A stretch of DNA of 64,000 nucleotides from Paracoccus saliphilus (GTDB lineage Bacteria > Pseudomonadota > Alphaproteobacteria > Rhodobacterales > Rhodobacteraceae). The position numbers were made by a program, and so were the translations under genes. The notes below the pieces were generated by a model. That model ran no database searches. It was not told the DNA's origin and saw nothing but the letters and a program-made list of their open reading frames with translations. Shown here piece after piece: positions 1 to 8,215 of the stretch. Position 1 is the first letter of the stretch; each line of letters opens with the position of its first letter. The stretch lies in the NCBI GenBank assembly GCA_003255745.1, contig QKYL01000162.1, forward strand, positions 1-64,000, in the 5' to 3' direction.

Positions 1-85
1 CAATGCCGCGGAGCGGCTTCGTCCTTGGGCTCTTCACGTTGATGCACGTCCTCAGCGTTGGCGGCGGCTATGCGGGACGGAGCCG

Positions 86-628
86 TCACACGCCTTCTAA
101 AATGCCCGCCACAAAATCGGCGCGCGCATCAACGCCTGTCATGGGCAGTTCGATGAGCTGATAGCCGAACCGGGCATAAGTTGCCGCCATGATCTTGCCG
201 GTCGCCTTGGCCTCCTCTCGATCCTGCTTTCGTTCGGCGTCTTGCGTAAAAATGGCCTCCTAATACGGAGCAAGGAAGACCTGCTTGTTGTAGGCGCAAA
301 GCTTAGCTGCTTTCTCAATATAGGCTGGGACTGGGAGGCCGCAGAGCATGAGATAACCAACGACATCGGGAATCCCCCTGTCCATCAACACGGCGCCGTC
401 AATAGCCTGTGCCTCATGCCAAGAACGTAGCTCCCAGCTTAGCATGAGTTCGGCGTACATTGACCTGTCAGCCCATGGCAGGAACGTTCCGCCTATCTGC
501 ACTTGATCCTGTATTATGGCTCGTCCGGCCTCAGGCATACTGCGGAACCCTCGACAGGTCAGAGCGTCGATCAAGCTGGTTTTGCCGGAACCGGGACCAC
601 CGGTCACGACGAACATATGGTCACACAT
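86..628 (-). pseudogene. AAA-family ATPase (AAA_28 type), interrupted by an in-frame amber codon
   Basis: Reading leftward from the ATG at 628 the product begins with a clear P-loop (GGPGSGKTS at residues 9-17) and continues as a predicted AAA_28-type ATPase. A TAG at 260-262 stops it after 122 residues. The same frame then stays open to a TGA at 86-88 and encodes the expected tail (AERKQDREEAKATG, then YARFGYQLIELP). The codon lost sits where family members usually carry Trp before the acidic loop, so a single TGG to TAG change explains it. Total length with readthrough is 180 aa, normal for this family. Function in the family is unknown (predicted nucleotide-dependent kinase or ATPase). It lies outside the repeat-bounded island. 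Confidence 0.75.
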
Positions 629-745
629 GTGCCATCCTCGAATTTGCTATCGTGGAGGTGCGATGATCGACCAAGCCTCAGCCTGACGGTATCAGCGCGG
701 CTGCTAGGTTTGCTGCACATCCGATAGGCGGCAATGGGGCTCTTA

Positions 746-883
746 GCGTCGATCCTGCCACGCCTTCCGAGCGTCCGCTTCCCAAGCAAGCGGGGGTCGG
801 ACCATCGGTTGAGGACATTATAATTGGCCAAAATGCACAAATAGTGGCCAAAAAGCACAACTATCGTGGCAAACCACAAGGGG
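746..883 (+). repeat. Left copy of island-flanking direct repeat
   Basis: Matches 8074-8210 in the same orientation. The first 19 bases are identical, the middle is diverged, and the last 62 bases (822-883) differ at only 4 positions. The conserved end holds two units of the form GGCCA-AAAA-GCACAA spaced about 20 bp apart, as at the terminal repeats of many insertion sequences. In one frame both copies also encode a similar short peptide (VDPATP, then PLP), so this may be the end of an element including the last codons of its transposase. No intact transposase is present. Confidence 0.75.
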
Positions 884-905
884 TGTGGTTTGCCACGATA
901 GTTGT
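857..905. repeat. 22-bp perfect inverted repeat with 5-nt loop
   Basis: Positions 857-878 and 884-905 are exact reverse complements around a 5-nt loop (AGGGG). The left arm lies in the conserved end of the direct repeat; the right arm is absent at the other copy, where the sequence instead passes into the tRNA gene. It lacks a T-run on either side, so a simple terminator is unlikely. A junction of two inverted element ends, or a recombinase site, is more likely. Confidence 0.7.
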
Positions 906-1276
906 CTTTACCGAACCAATGAAATCAGTGACTTGACTTTACGTTTGCACGCTAAAATGTCCCTCTTTGCCAGCTAAAATTTCTTCTTTCATCAGCAGCA
1001 CTGCCCGGATTGGGCAAGAGCGGTCATTGAGGTACTACCTGGAACGTAACGGGCAGAGCCCTGAGCGGACGGTCATGCAGATCGCAGCATAAGTAAAAGG
1101 CAGCCCATAGCCAGCAGGAGTTTTTGGGCATTGTGGGTTCTTTTTCCTGCGCTCGACGCGATACCCGCCTCCTTTGTCGGCGAACCCCGGGTGCTCAGGT
1201 TGGGCAGGTGCTGCATATCCTAGCGTTCCGGCCCGGCGCAAAATGCCAGCGAACCAGACTAAGCTGGGAGGGAGCA

Positions 1277-2045
1277 ATGTTTGATCCAGACCTGTTTCGC
1301 CTCGATGGCCATGTGGCCGTCGTCACCGGCGCCGGCGCCGGCATCGGGCGTGAAATTGCGCGGGTGTTCTCAGGGGCGGGCGCCTCGGTGGTGGTGAGCG
1401 ACCTCAAGGCCGAGACGGCCGAGGCCGTTGCCGCCCAGATCGTGGCGGACGGGGGGGGAGGCAGTGGGCCTTGCCTGCGATGTGACCAAGGAATCCGACC
1501 TCGAGGCGGTGGTCAAAACCGCGCTCGGCCGGTTCGGCAAGCTGTCGATCCTCGTCAACAACGCGGGCGGCGGCGGGCCGAAGCCCTTCGACATGCCGAT
1601 GGACACATTCCGCTGGGCCTACAACCTAAACGTCTTTTCGCTGTTCCGACTTACCCAACTCGCCGTGCCGCATATGGCCGCGGCCGGAGAGAGCGCAGTG
1701 CTCAACATCTCGTCCATGGCGGGCGAGAACAAGAACCTACGGATGGCCTCCTACGCCTCGTCGAAGGCCGCGGTGAACCATCTCACACGCAACATCGCCT
1801 TCGATCTCGGCGCGATGGGCATTCGCATCAACGCCATCGCGCCGGGTGCGATCAAGACCGACGCGCTCGCCTCGGTGCTCACCCCCGACATCGAGGCCGC
1901 GATGCTGAAGCACACGCCGCTCGGTCGTCTCGGCGAGGCCGAGGACATTGCCTATGCCGCTCTTTTTCTCTGCGCGCCAGCGTCATCCTGGATCTCGGGG
2001 CAGGTGCTGACCGTCTCGGGCGGCGGCGTTCAGGAACTCGATTGA
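1277..2045 (+). pseudogene. Short-chain dehydrogenase/reductase, frameshifted in a G8 tract
   Basis: The ATG at 1277 follows a good ribosome site (GGGAGG). The first frame gives a classical SDR start with a TGAGAGIG nucleotide motif; after eight G at 1451-1458 the reading continues one frame over to the stop at 2045 with NNAG, the catalytic Ser in NISSMAG, YASSK and the C-terminal GQVLTVSGGG. Removing one G restores a protein of about 255 aa, a normal SDR size and closest in style to the 7-alpha-hydroxysteroid/glucose dehydrogenase type. Either a real inactivating or phase-variable slippage or a sequencing error in the homopolymer. It is the first gene of a co-directional cluster, with the next SDR 36 bp on. 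Confidence 0.8.
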
Positions 2046-2081
2046 ACGGGCGCTTGCCCAGAAAACCCAGGGGACATCATC

Positions 2082-2876
2082 ATGAGCTACGATCCTTTCT
2101 CAGAATTTCGGCTAGACGGCCACAACGTCATCATCACCGGCGGCGCGCAGAACATCGGAGCCGGAATCGCAAAGACGCTCTCGGGCGGGGGGGCGAAAGT
2201 GATGATCGCCGATCTCAACGGCGACATGGCGACTGACACCGCAGCGCAAATCGCGAAAGAGACCGGCAACGAGTGCCTCGGCATGGCGTGCAACGTGACC
2301 AGCAAGGAAGAAATCGACGACGTGGTGAAGGCAACGGTGGACGCCTTCGGCGGAATTTCGACGCTGGTCAACAACGTGGGTTGGGGCGAGCGCCAGCCCG
2401 ATCCGGCAAAGATCCCGGAAGAAGTGTTCCTCGACTCCTACAAGCTCAACACGATCAGCGCCTACCGGATGAGCATGGCCTGCCTCCCGTATCTGGAGAA
2501 GGCCAAGAACGCCTCGATCACCAATTCGGGATCGTTCTCCTCGGCGATCCCGGCCTACGACATCCTGCCCTACGCGACCGCTAAGGCCGCGTTGAACCAG
2601 ATGATGGTTTCGCTCGCACATTTGCTGAACAAGCGGGTACGAGTGAACTCAGTCCTGATCGGCACGGTGATCACAGCCGGCTACGCCGATGCGGGCATCA
2701 CGCCGGAAATGCAGGAGCGGATGATGAAGCCCGACACACTGACCGGCCGACCCGGCCGGCCGGAGGACGTGGCCAACGCCATGCTCTGGCTTTGCTCCCC
2801 GGCCGGCGGCTGGGTCAGTGGGCAGACCATCAACGTCCACGGCGGCGGGTCGGTGCATAGGCTCTTCGGGCAATGA
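2082..2876 (+). CDS. Short-chain dehydrogenase/reductase (SDR), cytoplasmic
   Basis: A 264-aa NAD(P)-dependent oxidoreductase of the classical SDR family. The cofactor motif is TGGAQNIG (residues 19-26), NNVG replaces the usual NNAG, and the catalytic Ser (SGSFSS) and YATAK follow in order; the C-terminus ends in the usual GQTINVHGGG strand. No signal peptide. It follows the frameshifted SDR by 36 bp, and its TGA overlaps the ATG of the outer-membrane protein gene (ATGA at 2873-2876), so the two are probably translationally coupled. Substrate not predictable; an alcohol or ketone in a catabolic route is the obvious inference. Confidence 0.85.
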   Translation: MSYDPFSEFRLDGHNVIITGGAQNIGAGIAKTLSGGGAKVMIADLNGDMATDTAAQIAKETGNECLGMACNVTSKEEIDDVVKATVDAFGGISTLVNNVGWGERQPDPAKIPEEVFLDSYKLNTISAYRMSMACLPYLEKAKNASITNSGSFSSAIPAYDILPYATAKAALNQMMVSLAHLLNKRVRVNSVLIGTVITAGYADAGITPEMQERMMKPDTLTGRPGRPEDVANAMLWLCSPAGGWVSGQTINVHGGGSVHRLFGQ

Positions 2877-4648
2877 GCGCCCGGGGCCGCCTTGGGCTGC
2901 GGGTCGCGCTCTGCGCCGCCGCGCTGGCGGTGGCGCTGCCCGCGGCGGCGCAGGAGGCCGGCGCGGGGCTCGGAGGCCCGGACGGCGTGCCGCTCCTCTC
3001 CGCGGTCGAAACGCGGATTGTGGACTCCGTGCGCCTGCGCACGAGCGGCTCCACCGGCGATGCGGCGCGCGATGCCGCTATTCTTGTCGAGGCGCGCCGG
3101 CGCCTCGGCCTGCGACCCGGCGACCGGTTGACGCAATCCGCGCTCGACACTGCACTGCTGCGCCTCGGCGGGCTCGCTGGCATCGCCTCGGTCGAGACAG
3201 GGCTTTCCGCTGTTGCCACCGAGCCCTCGCGCGCGCAGCTGGAGGTGACGCTCGCCCTCGCCCGGGCCGACGCTCCCGAGGGTCCGACAGGCATGCTGGC
3301 AAGCGGCGATCGCGCGGCCTTTCCGATCCTGTGGCAGGACCGAAACAGCCTGCTGCGCTTCCACCTGAACGGCGGCCTCGGGATCTACTCCGACGGCAAC
3401 GCGTGGTTCGGCCACCCAGAGGTCTTCACCCTCGGCAATCCGCTGGTCGAGGATCCCGCGACGGGCGCTCAAACCGGCTCTCGGGCGACCTGGGGAGAGG
3501 CCTATGTCGAGTTCGGCCTGTCCGGCGTCACACGGCTCGGCGATTCAAACTTCGCGCTCTACGGCGCCGCAACGGCGATCGCTCCGCTCGCGGTGGGGCA
3601 GGACATCTTCCGTGGCGACAGGCGCTCCTCCATTGATCTGGAGAAAGCCTACGCCGGTCTGCTCTGGGGGACCGAAGACAAAAGGCGCAGCGTCAACCTC
3701 TCCTTCGGGCGGCAGAACTTCACCCTGAACGACGGGTTCCTGATCTCCCAGTTCGGCTCGCAGTGGAATGCTGGGCCGCGGCCCGCCGTTTACCTCGCGC
3801 CGCGGACGACGCACGATTTCTCGGCCATCGGCACGATCAAGTATGATGAGTGGACGGCGACCGCCTTCTACCTCGACCCCAATGAATACGAGCCCCTGGA
3901 AAGCGACACGGTGCTTGCCGGCGCCAATCTGCGCTATTCGTTCACCGACCGCTTCTGGGTCGATGCCTCGGTCATCCGCGCGCTTGATTCGAAAACGCGC
4001 TATCTCGCCCCGGGCGGCATCGTCGGCACGCGCGAGGGGCTGACCACGCTTGCCGCCCATCTTCGCTGGGCCGACCCGGAGATTGCACCGGGCGTGTGGA
4101 TCGAGGGCGAGGTCGCGCGTCAAAGGCATGACGATTTCGACATGGACGCCCGGGGCGGCTACGCGACACTGGGCTACATCGCCCGCGACCTGCCGTGGAA
4201 CCCCAGCCTGAGCTACAGGTATTCCACGCGCAGCGGCGATGACCCAAACACTGCGACCTACGAGCGCTTCGATCCACTTTACGCCGGCGGCCTGTCGGAA
4301 TGGCTCGAGGGCGTCTCGATCAGCAAGGCGTTGAACCCGGCCAACCGCAGCACGCACCGCATCCGGCTGAACCTCGAGCCCGATCCTCGGCTCAACCTCA
4401 CGTTCGACTGGCATGTCCACCGGGCGCTCGACCTCAACAACCTAGGCGGCAACCCGGCGTTGGGGGCGCTATCGAGCCACGGCCTTGGGCAGGAGTTCTC
4501 GTTCACGGCGCGTTATGCGCTCTCGCGCAACGTCTTCCTGCTCGGCATCGCCTCGATCGGATTGCCCGGCAGGGCGATCCGCGACGCCACGCCCGGGTCT
4601 GACGAACCCTGGACGACGCTACAGTCGCATCTCTTCTGGACCTTCTGA
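2873..4648 (+). CDS. Outer-membrane beta-barrel protein with POTRA-like N-terminal region
   Basis: A 591-aa protein with a Sec signal peptide (residues 1-26, ending AAAQ-E). Residues about 35-130 read like one POTRA domain of the two-partner-secretion type (RLGLRPGDRLTQ, then GGLAGIASVE). The rest is rich in alternating polar/aromatic strands and ends in SHLFWTF, the terminal aromatic expected of an outer-membrane barrel. The segment SGDDPNTATYERFDPLY resembles alginate-export-family porins. The start is taken at the ATGA overlap with the SDR gene. It probably lets the substrate of the neighbouring dehydrogenases cross the outer membrane. I do not recognise a named family for the whole architecture. 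Confidence 0.7.
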   Translation: MSARGRLGLRVALCAAALAVALPAAAQEAGAGLGGPDGVPLLSAVETRIVDSVRLRTSGSTGDAARDAAILVEARRRLGLRPGDRLTQSALDTALLRLGGLAGIASVETGLSAVATEPSRAQLEVTLALARADAPEGPTGMLASGDRAAFPILWQDRNSLLRFHLNGGLGIYSDGNAWFGHPEVFTLGNPLVEDPATGAQTGSRATWGEAYVEFGLSGVTRLGDSNFALYGAATAIAPLAVGQDIFRGDRRSSIDLEKAYAGLLWGTEDKRRSVNLSFGRQNFTLNDGFLISQFGSQWNAGPRPAVYLAPRTTHDFSAIGTIKYDEWTATAFYLDPNEYEPLESDTVLAGANLRYSFTDRFWVDASVIRALDSKTRYLAPGGIVGTREGLTTLAAHLRWADPEIAPGVWIEGEVARQRHDDFDMDARGGYATLGYIARDLPWNPSLSYRYSTRSGDDPNTATYERFDPLYAGGLSEWLEGVSISKALNPANRSTHRIRLNLEPDPRLNLTFDWHVHRALDLNNLGGNPALGALSSHGLGQEFSFTARYALSRNVFLLGIASIGLPGRAIRDATPGSDEPWTTLQSHLFWTF

Positions 4649-4672
4649 CTCACCCAAACGATGGAGCCCGAG

Positions 4673-5140
4673 ATGACATCTACTGCCCACGACCCGACAG
4701 AACCCGCGACGCTCCTGAAGGGGACGACGATCACCGGCCTCGCTAATGCCGCCATCAATGGCGCGATCCAGACGTTCCTGATGGCGGGCCAAGGCCCCGT
4801 CGTGCTCTCGGCCGACACGATCGGCACGACGGAACACACAGTTCTCGGAACCGCCGTCCTGCTCGCGACGATGCTCGCGATGATCCTGACAACCATCGGC
4901 CTCCTGACCCTAAAGGCGCCGAAGCGGCCCTTCCTGCCCAACGGGCTCTGGTTGGTGGCCAAGCACGGTCTCTTCGCCTTCGGTGCGGTGGTCGCTGCGG
5001 CGGTCCTCTGGCAGCGAGTCGCTGGCACCATCGTCGTCAGCGTGCCCATTGCGGTCGCCCTCCTCGCCATTGTTGCGGGCCTTGTGGCCGCTACGGTTCA
5101 CTACATGACCATCGTCGCATCCGTGACGCCGCGCCAGTAA
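4673..5140 (+). CDS. Small integral membrane protein, four predicted TM segments
   Basis: A 155-aa hydrophobic protein with about four membrane spans (roughly residues 20-35, 57-80, 95-115 and 120-145) and no family I can name. The ATG at 4673 is preferred over the in-frame ATG at 4661 because GGAG at 4663-4666 is spaced 6 nt from it. It lies 24 bp after the barrel gene, in the same direction, and is probably part of the same transcript. A helper permease or structural subunit for the cluster is possible but unproven. Confidence 0.65.
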   Translation: MTSTAHDPTEPATLLKGTTITGLANAAINGAIQTFLMAGQGPVVLSADTIGTTEHTVLGTAVLLATMLAMILTTIGLLTLKAPKRPFLPNGLWLVAKHGLFAFGAVVAAAVLWQRVAGTIVVSVPIAVALLAIVAGLVAATVHYMTIVASVTPRQ

Positions 5141-5315
5141 GACGGACCCTGCCGTACGCTCGTCCCGGGGCCGTGGGCGGGCCCCATCGGCTTGGCGCGA
5201 ACAAGGGGAGCTCGTGCGGGCCGAGCACATCGCTCACACACAGGTAGACGGTCTGTGTTAGACTGCATTGAAAGCCGGCTCCCGGGTCGAGGCGGTTGAA
5301 GCGGAGACCACTGCA

Positions 5316-5885
5316 ATGCAGGCGCGCCCAAAAAGCAAGGCGTCCCGGCGCGCTGACGAGGCGCTTGCCGCTTTCGAAGCTGATTACATGGCCTATCAGT
5401 ATCGCTGGGTGGAATTCTTCATTGAGCATATGGCCGACCTCAGCCGAACCTTTCGCGGCGATCTTCAGTTGATGATGGTGCTCGCGCTCGTCGGGCAGGT
5501 ACACATGCGGGCAGTCCGCGCAGCGAGGAAGGCCGGAACCGACCCGTCGGCAATCCCGGCCGAGCGGCTCAGCATAAACGCATCGCGCATTGCAGACGTC
5601 ACGGCCATCCCGCGCGAGACCGTGCGGCGACGGCTCACCGCGCTGGAGCGGAAGGGCTGGCTCCTCCGAAACGGCGAGGCGTCCTGGCAACTCGCCGTCG
5701 AGGGCGGCAAGGCCACCGCCCGGGTCGACCTCGAAGTCATCGACCGGCGGGCGATGGTGCGTCTCGCCCGGCTCTTCAGCGATTTCGAGGCGCTGATAGA
5801 TATGCAGGCCCGGCGAGTGGCCGACCAAGCGCCCTGGCAAGGTGCCCAGACTGGGCATGCAGAACCTCCCCGAGACGGCGTGTGA
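5316..5885 (+). CDS. Winged-helix transcriptional regulator
   Basis: A 189-aa protein with a predicted winged helix at about residues 87-125: SRIADVTAIPRETVRRRL followed by EKGWLLRN, the recognition helix and wing of MarR/Crp-like regulators. The N-terminal half is helical and probably dimerises. The ATG at 5316 has GGAG nine nt upstream; an upstream TTG at 5268 has no ribosome site. It sits 175 bp after the previous gene, so it may have its own promoter, and is the natural candidate to control this cluster. The ligand is unknown. Confidence 0.7.
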   Translation: MQARPKSKASRRADEALAAFEADYMAYQYRWVEFFIEHMADLSRTFRGDLQLMMVLALVGQVHMRAVRAARKAGTDPSAIPAERLSINASRIADVTAIPRETVRRRLTALERKGWLLRNGEASWQLAVEGGKATARVDLEVIDRRAMVRLARLFSDFEALIDMQARRVADQAPWQGAQTGHAEPPRDGV

Positions 5886-5985
5886 CGCGGTAGGTTTGCC
5901 CCTGTGGTGCGCGCCGCGCGCGATACTCGATTCACCGACGAGATCGCGGATCGCGGCACGCCTCTACCCGGAGGATAAGCGCAAA

Positions 5986-6594
5986 ATGACTGAAATGCCG
6001 TGGGGCGCCCTGTTCGGGCTCCTGTTCATGACGATGGGGCCGATCCGCGCGATCGCCGTCTTCTCCAAGGTCGGCGAGATCGACGCGACGCCGGGAGTGC
6101 GCGCGCTAGCCGGCCGCTCCGCACTGCTCGTCGCCGGCGCCTTCGGGCTCACGGTAGTGATGGGCAACGCAGTGCTCGCGGCCTGGGGGGTTTCCTTTCC
6201 CGTGCTGATTGGCGCCGGTGGGCTGGTGCTGGTGGCCCTGTCATTGCAGGCGCTGATCGTGCCAGCCACCCCCATTCCGCCACTCGACCCGGCACGGACG
6301 CCGGCCGCTTCGGTCGCCTTTCCCGGGCTGTTTCCCCCGATCGCCGTCTCGGTCCCGCTGATCTTCGCCACGCCGTTCCCCGGATGGGAGGCGAAACTCG
6401 GCATCCTTGCGCTCGGTCTCGGTCTCATCGCCGTCAACTGGCTCCTGATGCTGCGCGCAAAAATGATCCTCGGAGCGATCGGCCCCGTACCGCTCCAGCT
6501 CTTCGGCGCGGTGTTCGGGGTTTTGCAATTGGCGTTGGGGTTGCAGTTCATGCGCGATGCGGTGGCGATGCTCGCCGCGGCGACGTCCCCCTGA
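5986..6594 (+). CDS. MarC-family integral membrane protein
   Basis: A 202-aa protein with six hydrophobic segments and the MarC-type motif FMTMGPIRAIAVF near the N-terminus; length is normal for the family. The start is the ATG at 5986 with GGAGG at 5970-5974; longer in-frame starts reach into the regulator gene without a ribosome site. MarC proteins are inner-membrane proteins of uncertain transport function (once, wrongly, linked to multiple antibiotic resistance). Next gene starts 15 bp on. In this context it may move a substrate or product of the dehydrogenases. Confidence 0.75.
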   Translation: MTEMPWGALFGLLFMTMGPIRAIAVFSKVGEIDATPGVRALAGRSALLVAGAFGLTVVMGNAVLAAWGVSFPVLIGAGGLVLVALSLQALIVPATPIPPLDPARTPAASVAFPGLFPPIAVSVPLIFATPFPGWEAKLGILALGLGLIAVNWLLMLRAKMILGAIGPVPLQLFGAVFGVLQLALGLQFMRDAVAMLAAATSP

Positions 6595-6609
6595 AAGAAG
6601 GAGAATGCC

Positions 6610-7659
6610 ATGATCCGACGCGACATCCTAAAAACCATCGCCGCGGCCGCGGGCGCAGGCGGCGGGCTCGGCGTGACGCAGGCCGCGGCGCAAGGCGACA
6701 GTCCGGTTCCGGCGCTCGGAGACTACGCCACGCCTTGGGACCCGCCAGATCCGGAAGGGCTTGGCCGCATGAAGGTCGCGCCGATGCCGGATGACTACTT
6801 CGTGCCCGGCCGCTTCGCCGGCAAGACTGTGATCGTGACGGGTTGCGCCCGCGGCATGGGACGTGGCGCGGCGTGGCGGCTGGCCCGCGAGGGGGCGAAT
6901 GTCGTTGGCGTCGACTGGCTGGAGGAGAAGGGTCGCGAAACGATGGAAGAAATTGCTGCCGCCGGACACGCCACGCGGTTTGTCGCCGGGGACGTGGCCG
7001 ACGATGGCACCTGCGCACGCATGGTCGAGATGTCGGTCGAGGCCTTCGGCGGCCTCGACGCTGCGCTGAACAACGCCGGCGTGATGGATGGTGTCCATTC
7101 CGGCGAACCGATCGATTACGCTGCGCAAAAGGATCTCGTATTCGCGTCAATCCATGAGGCTACGGAGGACTACTGGGACGCCGTCTTCCGCACCAACGTC
7201 AAGGGAGTTTTTCTGTCGATGCGCCACGAGTTGCGCCAGATGATGACGCAAGGACGCGGCGGGGCGATCCTCAACGTGGGGTCGATCGCGGGGCTCACCG
7301 GGTTGGCCGGAAATCCGGCCTATGTCGCTTCCAAGCACGCGGTGACCGGGATCACCCGGAACGCGGCCGTGGACTACGCGCCCTGGGCCATCCGGGTAAA
7401 CTCGGTGAACATGGCGGCGACCGACACACCGATGATTGTCCGCGCTGGCGCGCTGGTGGCCGCGCAGAACGCCGCAGCCGGGCCGGGCCCCGGCATGGGC
7501 CGGATCAAGACGACATCGATCCTCGCCTACGCCGACCAGAACCACCGGCCCGCGACAGTGGCCGAACAGGTTTCGATGATGGTCTATCTGCTTTCTCCTG
7601 AGGCCGGCAACATGACGGGCGCGACGATCTCCACCGATGGCGGCTGGACGGCATTCTGA
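6610..7659 (+). CDS. Short-chain dehydrogenase with twin-arginine (Tat) leader
   Basis: A 349-aa SDR preceded by a Tat-type leader: MIRRDILKT, a hydrophobic Ala/Gly stretch, then AQAAAQG. After a linker rich in Pro/Asp (residues 30-65) the SDR fold begins with TGCARGMG, then NNAG, NVGS and the catalytic YVASK, ending in GATISTDGGW. An insertion lies between NNAG and the serine strand. Tat export is typical of enzymes that fold and bind cofactor in the cytoplasm, and is unusual for an SDR. Ribosome site GAAGGAG at 6596-6602. Last gene of the co-directional cluster. Confidence 0.8.
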   Translation: MIRRDILKTIAAAAGAGGGLGVTQAAAQGDSPVPALGDYATPWDPPDPEGLGRMKVAPMPDDYFVPGRFAGKTVIVTGCARGMGRGAAWRLAREGANVVGVDWLEEKGRETMEEIAAAGHATRFVAGDVADDGTCARMVEMSVEAFGGLDAALNNAGVMDGVHSGEPIDYAAQKDLVFASIHEATEDYWDAVFRTNVKGVFLSMRHELRQMMTQGRGGAILNVGSIAGLTGLAGNPAYVASKHAVTGITRNAAVDYAPWAIRVNSVNMAATDTPMIVRAGALVAAQNAAAGPGPGMGRIKTTSILAYADQNHRPATVAEQVSMMVYLLSPEAGNMTGATISTDGGWTAF

Positions 7660-8215
7660 CTGGCTGGCTCTCGATGCGTCCAGCCCTTGGCGCAGGTCTT
7701 CGAACTTGCCGGCGCCAAAAGGAGGCATATTCTCGGCATGCAGCTGGGCGGCACTGGCCATCCCGTAACTCTTGCTCGGAACCCCGATCAATGCTGCCGT
7801 TACATTGCCATTTCCGCGAAATAGGTCGAGTGCGTTAACACCAGCTTTTGGCGCGAGAGCAGCAAAAATAAACGTAATCACCATGTCGAATACCCGGGCG
7901 AAGCGCGAGCATAGGAAGGCGCCACACACGCATCCGACTACTTACCATTCTCCTGAACCGCAAAGGCCTCGTTTCCTGTCGATGCATGCCTTTCCAGCCA
8001 TTTTTCGAAGGCCAATACACTTCACTCTCAATGAAGCCGCGTTTTCAGCCGCCAGGGTCGGTTTGGGCTTTTCGCGTCGATCCTGCCACGCCCAATGAGC
8101 ATCCGCTTCCTATGCAAACGGGGTAGCGGCAGGGGTTGAGGAGGTTTTAATTGGCCAGAAAGCACAAATAGTGGCCAAAAAGCACAACTATCGGGGCAAA
8201 CCGCAAGGGGGAATT
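7660..8215. other. Gene-poor stretch between the dehydrogenase cluster and tRNA-Pro
   Basis: No gene I can support. The stretch is less GC-rich than its surroundings and ends with the right copy of the flanking direct repeat. A short plus-strand open frame through about 7990-8130 ends in a peptide (AFRVDPATPNEHPLP) that resembles a frame in the left repeat, so it may be the last codons of a deleted transposase. A minus-strand frame around 7670-7890 looks protein-like but has no family match I know. Confidence 0.5.
8074..8210 (+). repeat. Right copy of island-flanking direct repeat
   Basis: Direct copy of 746-883. The last 62 bases (8149-8210) match with 4 differences, and the two GGCCA/GCACAA units are kept. 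The homology stops 5 bp before the CCA end of tRNA-Pro, and the inverted-repeat right arm seen at the left copy is missing here. The two copies are about 7.3 kb apart start to start and enclose the whole dehydrogenase cluster. Confidence 0.75.

Larger units (their letters stand above)
629..1276. other. Gene-poor stretch with insertion-sequence-like remnants
   Basis: No convincing gene fills this 648-bp stretch. It holds the left copy of a long direct repeat (746-883), a 22-bp perfect inverted repeat (857-905), a pair of GCTAAAAT repeats around 951-990 and a short open frame ending in a TAA near 1090 that could be the debris of a longer gene. It is visibly richer in A+T than the flanking coding sequence. 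The best reading is the scarred edge of mobile DNA. Confidence 0.6.

Noticed and set aside
822..883. CRISPR array or plasmid iterons in the GGCCA/GCACAA units
   Set aside because: Only two units occur at each border, with no unique spacers and no cas or rep genes.
1277..2045. Programmed ribosomal frameshift at the G8 tract
   Set aside because: No downstream stimulatory structure or known family precedent; plain indel or sequencing error explains it.
5842..5985. Longer N-terminus for the MarC-family protein
   Set aside because: The extra residues are not family-like, overlap the regulator gene and have no ribosome site, while a strong one precedes 5986.
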